From assembly GCA_016191815.1 (NCBI GenBank), contig JACPVI010000019.1, positions 1 to 64,000 of the forward strand: a DNA stretch of 64,000 nucleotides, written 5' to 3'. Source of the stretch: Myxococcales bacterium. Its GTDB lineage: Bacteria > Myxococcota > Myxococcia > Myxococcales > Myxococcaceae. Under the pieces are notes generated by a model. The model was not told where the DNA came from. It did no database searches and was given only the letters and a program-made list of their open reading frames with translations. The position numbers and the translations under genes were made by a program. Numbering within the stretch: the first letter of the stretch is position 1; the number at the start of each line of letters is the position of its first letter. Below are positions 59,801 to 64,000 of the stretch, in pieces.

Positions 59801-61323
59801 GCGGCGGAATCGTGGACCTGTCGGCCTCCCCTCCGCCCGAGCGGCTCTCGGTGGAGGTGTGCATCGTCGGCTCGGGGTGCGGAGGCGCCACCGCCGCCTG
59901 GGAATTGGCCCGGGCCGGGCGCGACGTCTTGGTACTCGAGGAGGGAGCCGACTTCACCGGCTCCGCCCTCACCCAGCGGGACGCCGAGATGTACGACCAG
60001 CTCTACATGGACCGCGGCGCCCGGTCCACCTCGGACCTCGGAGTGTCGGTGATGCAGGGCCGGGTGCTGGGCGGCGGCGGAGTCATCAACGCCAGCGACG
60101 TGGTGCCCATCCCCGACGAAGTGCTGCGGCACTGGGAGGTGGGGCATGGATTGTCCGACTTTGCCCCGGAGAAGCTGGCTCCCTTCCGCTCCGCCGCGCT
60201 CTTGGACCTCTCCGCCAACCTCCCCGGTGAGGAGCGGCTGAACGAGAACAACCGCCTGCTCCGCAAGGGCGCCCGCGCGCTCGGCTGGAAAGGCGAGGTG
60301 ATGATGCACAACCGGGTGGGCTGCGCTGGGGTGGGAAGCTGCCTCATCGGCTGCCCCCTCGACGCCAAGCGAAGCCCTCGCTTCGTGGCGGTGCCCAACG
60401 CGGTGGAGGCGGGCGCCCGCTTCTTCCTCCGCGCCCGCGCGGTGCGCATCGACTCGGCCTTGGCGGAGGAGAAGACGGTCCAGGTCCGCGTGCTGGATGG
60501 AAAGGGCTACCGCGAGGTGGGCGCCTTCGAGGTGAAGGCCAAGCAGGTGGTGCTGGCGGCCAACGCCATCGCCTCGCCGCAGCTTCTCCTCCGTTCCGGC
60601 ATCGGCAACCAGCAGGTGGGCCGGAACCTGATGCTCCAGCCGCAGCTCCCGGTGACGGGCATCTACAAGAAGGAAGTGCGCTTCTTCCGCGGCATCCCGC
60701 AGTCCTACGCGGTCACCGAGCACGAGCTTCCGGCCACCGAGCGGCGCGGCTGGTGGGGCTTCCGGCTGGAGTCCATCAGCGGCACCCCGGGAATCGTGGG
60801 CTCACTCTTGCCGGCGATCGGGCCGGCGGGAAAGGAGCTGATGACCCGCTACGCCAACTTCGCCGCCCTGCTCTGCCTCTTGCCCGACGAGCCGGTGGGA
60901 AGGGTGCGATTGGAGCGTTCGGGGAGGCTGCGCATCGACTACGCGCTCACCGATGAAATCCGCGCCCGCTTCCGGCTGGCGGCGCGCGCCGCGGCGCGGT
61001 GCTTCTTCGCCTCTGGCGCGGACCAAGTGCTGGTGCCCGCCGCGCCTCCGCTCTACCTGCGCAGCGAGGCGGACCTCCCCGAGTTGGACGGGCTGTCGCT
61101 CGAGCCGGCCACCGTTCCGCTGATGAGCGCGCACCAGCAAGGGAGCGTCCGCTTCGCCCCCTCCGAGCGCGACGGAGGCGCCTCCCCGGACGGCCAGGTC
61201 TACGGCACCCGAGGCGTCTACGTGTTCGACTCCTCGGGCTTTCCCAGCAGCGCCTCCAGCCACACCATGACGCCGATCATCACCGTGTCGCGCTACCTGA
61301 CCCAGAGGCTTCTTGGCGGCTGA
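59797..61323 (+). CDS. GMC-family FAD-dependent oxidoreductase
   Basis: A 508-residue flavoenzyme. The FAD motif GSGCGGATAA starts at 25, GRVLGGGGVINASD is the second GMC-type motif, and SSHTMTPIITVSRY closes the C-terminal domain with its His. CAGVGSCLIGCP has three Cys typical of the cholesterol-oxidase-like and Tat-linked GMC branch. The substrate (sugar, alcohol or sterol) cannot be told. The protein has no own signal and probably travels with the subunit 3-like partner. Confidence 0.87.
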   Translation: MSGGIVDLSASPPPERLSVEVCIVGSGCGGATAAWELARAGRDVLVLEEGADFTGSALTQRDAEMYDQLYMDRGARSTSDLGVSVMQGRVLGGGGVINASDVVPIPDEVLRHWEVGHGLSDFAPEKLAPFRSAALLDLSANLPGEERLNENNRLLRKGARALGWKGEVMMHNRVGCAGVGSCLIGCPLDAKRSPRFVAVPNAVEAGARFFLRARAVRIDSALAEEKTVQVRVLDGKGYREVGAFEVKAKQVVLAANAIASPQLLLRSGIGNQQVGRNLMLQPQLPVTGIYKKEVRFFRGIPQSYAVTEHELPATERRGWWGFRLESISGTPGIVGSLLPAIGPAGKELMTRYANFAALLCLLPDEPVGRVRLERSGRLRIDYALTDEIRARFRLAARAAARCFFASGADQVLVPAAPPLYLRSEADLPELDGLSLEPATVPLMSAHQQGSVRFAPSERDGGASPDGQVYGTRGVYVFDSSGFPSSASSHTMTPIITVSRYLTQRLLGG

Positions 61324-61357
61324 GCCATGGCCGGCCCGCTCCCCAAGGTGAGGGCGC

Positions 61358-62131
61358 TCACATCTTCAGCTTCTTCAGCCGGTCGTAGGTCTGCAGCACC
61401 CTGGCCGCGTAGTCGTTCTTCGGGTCGCGCCCCTTCATCAGCGCGGTGTCCACCGGACCCGGCCCGCGGTTGTAGGCGGTGAGGGCCATCTCAAGATCTC
61501 GGTACATCTCCTCGTAGAAGCCGAGGATCTGCAGCCCGTAGTTGATGGACACGTCGGGGTCCTTCAAGTCGGAGGTGATGCCCAACACCTTCTTCCAGTG
61601 CGGCATCACCTGCATCAGCCCCACCGCCCCCACCGAGGAGATCGCCTGGGGGTTGAGGTCCGACTCCACCGCGATGATCGCCAGCACCAGATCCGCGTCC
61701 CGCCGGTACAGCTCGGAGTTCCTCCGCACGCTCTTGGCGATGGTCCGCGCCAGCTCCGGGTCGATGGAGGGCTTGAGCACCAGCGCCTTGAGGAAGATGA
61801 CCTCCTCGCTCGCGGAGAAGGTGAGCGTCTGCCTCAGGCTGGTCACCTCGACCTCGAGGGCCTTGGTCTGAGAAGCCAGGGCCTCCAGCCGGGCGCGGGA
61901 GAAGTCCGCCTGGGCCTGCTGCCCGTCCCGGAGCTGCACCATGAGGTTGCTCGTCACCAGCCCCGCCGCCGCCGCCGCCGCCAGCAGCACCACGTGCATC
62001 GAGATGGACAGCTTCGCCCACTTCAATGCAGGCGCGGCGCCCTTCTCCGCCTCGGGCGCTGCCGGCACTCGCCGCGTGGCTGCGTCCTCGCTGGTCCACG
62101 AGGTCAAGCCCGCTGGGTCCGCTCGTTCCAT
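61358..62131 (-). CDS. Membrane-anchored lytic transglycosylase (SLT family)
   Basis: A 257-residue protein with one N-terminal membrane helix (about 42-63) after a Pro/Ala-rich cytosolic stretch, a coiled coil (about 66-105) and a C-terminal SLT domain. The catalytic Glu156 is in AVESDLNP, followed by AVGLMQVMP and ALTAYNRGPGPV. It would cut peptidoglycan strands at the inner membrane surface. It is convergent with the GMC gene. Confidence 0.9.
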   Translation of the reverse strand: MERADPAGLTSWTSEDAATRRVPAAPEAEKGAAPALKWAKLSISMHVVLLAAAAAAGLVTSNLMVQLRDGQQAQADFSRARLEALASQTKALEVEVTSLRQTLTFSASEEVIFLKALVLKPSIDPELARTIAKSVRRNSELYRRDADLVLAIIAVESDLNPQAISSVGAVGLMQVMPHWKKVLGITSDLKDPDVSINYGLQILGFYEEMYRDLEMALTAYNRGPGPVDTALMKGRDPKNDYAARVLQTYDRLKKLKM

Positions 62132-62463
62132 GGCGTCCTCCCGGAAAAACCACCGGAATGCGCCATCCGCGGGCGGCTTTCAAGGGTCACATGTCGGGCC
62201 AACCGTGCCAACACGTCTCTTCGCGGACTTGCGAAGCCGCCTCGGCGACGCCCTCCCAGGCCGTGGCGGCGTACGCGGCTGATCCGGGGAGTGTCAAGGT
62301 TCAGGACGGCCTGCGCGCTTGGAGCGCAGGTGCATCCTTGTCGCGCTGACCGAAACGAGGTCGGCCCCGCTCTTCCAACCGGGCGGACCCTCTGGCCTCC
62401 GAGCTGGTGCGGCCCTTGCCCTGGACGAGGGGCGACCTTCGGGGGACTCGGAGGAGTGGAGAC
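62132..62463. other. Intergenic region between divergent SLT and propeller genes
   Basis: These 332 bases show no convincing gene. They hold the candidate σ54 promoter at 62405 and a GGAGGAGTGGAG Shine-Dalgarno just before 62464. Weak TCGA-type words occur but no ordered repeat. Confidence 0.4.
62405..62419 (+). promoter_or_regulatory. Candidate σ54 (-24/-12) promoter
   Basis: TGGTGCGGCCCTTGC matches TGGCACG-N4-TTGC in the GG and GC positions with correct spacing and two mismatches. It would give a leader of about 33 bases to the lipoprotein gene at 62464. Confidence 0.4.
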
Positions 62464-64000
62464 ATGCAAAGGCGCAATGAGTATTTCCGCGCGGTCCTGG
62501 CGGCGGCTTCCGTGCTGGCGGTGCTTGGACTTGCGGGATGCCTTGGGCTGGCCGGAGACCTGATGCCCGACGACGGGCTGCCGACGTCGGATGCGACGCT
62601 CCGCGCCTATTCGCAGACCTTCACCGCCACCGAGGATTTCCGCAAAGGCGTGCTCAACGGAGTGAGCGACGATACCGCCGGCCAGCTCCAGATGAGCATC
62701 GGCCAGACGGCCTTCGCCACGCCGTACATGTGGATTCCCAATTCCACCGAGAACTCCATCACCCTCATCGACACCATCAAGAGCGAGGTGGTGGGCACCT
62801 ACCCCTTGGCGGATCCGGTGACCGGCGAGCCCTGCTACAACCCCTCGCGCACCACCGTGGACTTCAACTGGGACGTCTGGGTCGGCTGCCGCGGCTTCAG
62901 CTCGTACATCAACGGCAGGCAGGGCAAGACCATCCAGGAAGTCGACGACAAGGTGATGAAGGTCTCCTTCAAGACCGGGAAGGTGCTGCTCAGCCTCAAG
63001 GTGGGCAACGCGCCCCGCGCGCTCGCCATCGACGCCAACAACCACGTGTGGATCGGCGCCTCGGTGGACGACACGGTGTGGGAAGTCGACGGCGACACCG
63101 GCCAGTGCTACCGCGGCAACGGCTGCCAAAGCCCGGCGATCGCGGTGCCCGACTTCCCCTACGGCGCGGTGGTGGACCAGGACGGGATGCTCTGGATAGT
63201 CAACAACAAGGTACCCACCGCCCAGCCGGATCAGCTCACCAAGATCGACACCCGCACCGGGCAAGTGGTGGCCATCTACGGGCCCTACCTCCGGAATGGT
63301 TGCAACGGGCTGTACGGCATCGCCATCGACCAGCTCGGCGACGCCTGGGTGGGCGGCTTCGAGTGCGACGACGTGGTGAAGGTGAACGGGAAGACCGGCG
63401 AGCTGATCGGCGCCTACCTGGTGGGAGGGAAATTCTCCCGCGGGGTGGCGGTGGACCTCGACGGGAACGTCTGGGTCGCCTCCAGCGGAACCAACACCAT
63501 CACCAAGGTGAACGGCGCCACCGGCGCCCTCATCTCCACCGTGGGAGTGGGCAGCCAGCCCATCGGGGTGGCGGTGGACGCCTACGGCCACGTCTGGGCG
63601 GTGAACCGCGGGGCGGACTCGGTCACCAAGGTGAACGGCATCAAGAGCACCACCGCGGTCACCGGCGTGGGCAACGGGCCCTACAGCTACAGCGACATGC
63701 TGGGCTTGGCCCTGCGGACCATCACCTTGCGAAAGCAGCTGGTGGCCACCTGGCGGTCGGTGGTGGACGCCGGGCACGAGCGGGCCCGCTTCACCACCAT
63801 CGGCTGGGCGGCCGACGTCCCGCCCAACACCACCTTCTCGGTGAGGGTGAGGTGCGCCCAAGACCGGCTGGCGCTGGAGACGGTGCCCTTCGGCCCGGAG
63901 ATGCTCGCCCCCGGGGCGGTGAGCTGCGGGGGGCAGAGCCGCTTCCTCGAGCTGGAAGCGCGCTTCACCTCGGTGGGGACGAGCGCCAGCCCGGCGCTGA
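62464..64000 (+). CDS. NHL/Vgb-like β-propeller lipoprotein (3' end outside window)
   Basis: The frame is open from ATG 62464 to the end of the window (512 residues so far). The signal peptide ends in LGLAGC, a lipobox. From about residue 80 repeats with DxxGxxWV cores follow (IDANNHVWIGAS, VDQDGMLWIVNN, IDQLGDAWVGGF, VDLDGNVWVASS, VDAYGHVWAVNR), each with KVNGxTG loops. This is the blade pattern of virginiamycin-B-lyase-like and NHL propellers. Several Cys pairs may form disulfides. After the propeller (about residue 415 on) comes another domain rich in Arg and Thr. Such surface lipoproteins are frequent in myxobacteria. Confidence 0.82.
   Translation, partial: MQRRNEYFRAVLAAASVLAVLGLAGCLGLAGDLMPDDGLPTSDATLRAYSQTFTATEDFRKGVLNGVSDDTAGQLQMSIGQTAFATPYMWIPNSTENSITLIDTIKSEVVGTYPLADPVTGEPCYNPSRTTVDFNWDVWVGCRGFSSYINGRQGKTIQEVDDKVMKVSFKTGKVLLSLKVGNAPRALAIDANNHVWIGASVDDTVWEVDGDTGQCYRGNGCQSPAIAVPDFPYGAVVDQDGMLWIVNNKVPTAQPDQLTKIDTRTGQVVAIYGPYLRNGCNGLYGIAIDQLGDAWVGGFECDDVVKVNGKTGELIGAYLVGGKFSRGVAVDLDGNVWVASSGTNTITKVNGATGALISTVGVGSQPIGVAVDAYGHVWAVNRGADSVTKVNGIKSTTAVTGVGNGPYSYSDMLGLALRTITLRKQLVATWRSVVDAGHERARFTTIGWAADVPPNTTFSVRVRCAQDRLALETVPFGPEMLAPGAVSCGGQSRFLELEARFTSVGTSASPAL

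Noticed and set aside
62104-63861. 585-residue minus-strand open frame opposite the propeller gene
   Set aside because: It is a His/Gly/Val-rich shadow of the propeller repeats. The + strand has the lipobox and blade motifs.

Overview
The window looks like chromosome of a high-GC Gram-negative bacterium, most likely a myxobacterium (Myxococcota). The reasons are the lptC-lptA-lptB-rpoN-hpf-ptsN neighbourhood, an LpxL/HtrB-type acyltransferase, a Ser/Thr kinase with a PEGA domain next to a TPR protein and a sigma-54-type activator, and chains of genes joined by GTGA/ATGA stop-start overlaps. No rRNA, tRNA or CRISPR array was seen.

Layout. 1-2.0 kb: the 3' end of an HNH nuclease gene, a small predicted barrel protein and an MNT-HEPN pair. 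2.0-15 kb: cell-envelope and housekeeping genes (PBP4-type dacB, dtd, ptsN, a GH3 lipoprotein, hpf, rpoN, lptB, a double-domain lptA, lptC, an acyltransferase) and a second nucleotidyltransferase module. 15-24.5 kb: a secreted protein, an O-antigen ligase/TPR protein, a DUF362 protein, a UbiA-type prenyltransferase, UDP-glucose dehydrogenase and two PF14907-like nucleotidyltransferase-fold proteins. 24.5-50.2 kb: a large surface-polysaccharide locus. It has a UDP-GlcNAc 4-epimerase-like enzyme, what looks like a complete UDP-diNAc-bacillosamine-type set (4,6-dehydratase, aminotransferase, acetyltransferase, initiating sugar transferase), an AsnB-like amidotransferase, five glycosyltransferases, four methyltransferases, a flippase, a polymerase/ligase and a Wzc-type tyrosine autokinase. 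50.2-59 kb: a third nucleotidyltransferase module, a regulatory cluster (sigma-54-type activator, TPR protein, tandem-kinase Ser/Thr kinase) and a coupled APH phosphotransferase / HopA1-like / SpoIID operon. 59-64 kb: a Gluc-2DH3/GMC oxidoreductase pair, a membrane-anchored lytic transglycosylase and the start of an NHL/Vgb-like propeller lipoprotein.

Two things stand out. First, four copies of an Rpn/PD-(D/E)XK 'recombination-promoting nuclease' family punctuate the polysaccharide locus: two intact, one truncated, one broken. Beyond the 3' end of each intact copy lies a fragment resembling the polysaccharide gene upstream of it (the dehydratase and the aminotransferase respectively), mixed with ORF6N-type phage-antirepressor debris. 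This suggests insertion or duplication events that remodel the locus. Second, the APH + HopA1 pair at 56.8-58.9 kb resembles the kinase/lyase pair of class V lanthipeptides and thioviridamide-type RiPPs. Here it has no visible precursor peptide and is translationally coupled to a SpoIID/LytB-domain protein.

All calls are by eye from the translated sequence. No database search or structure prediction was run.
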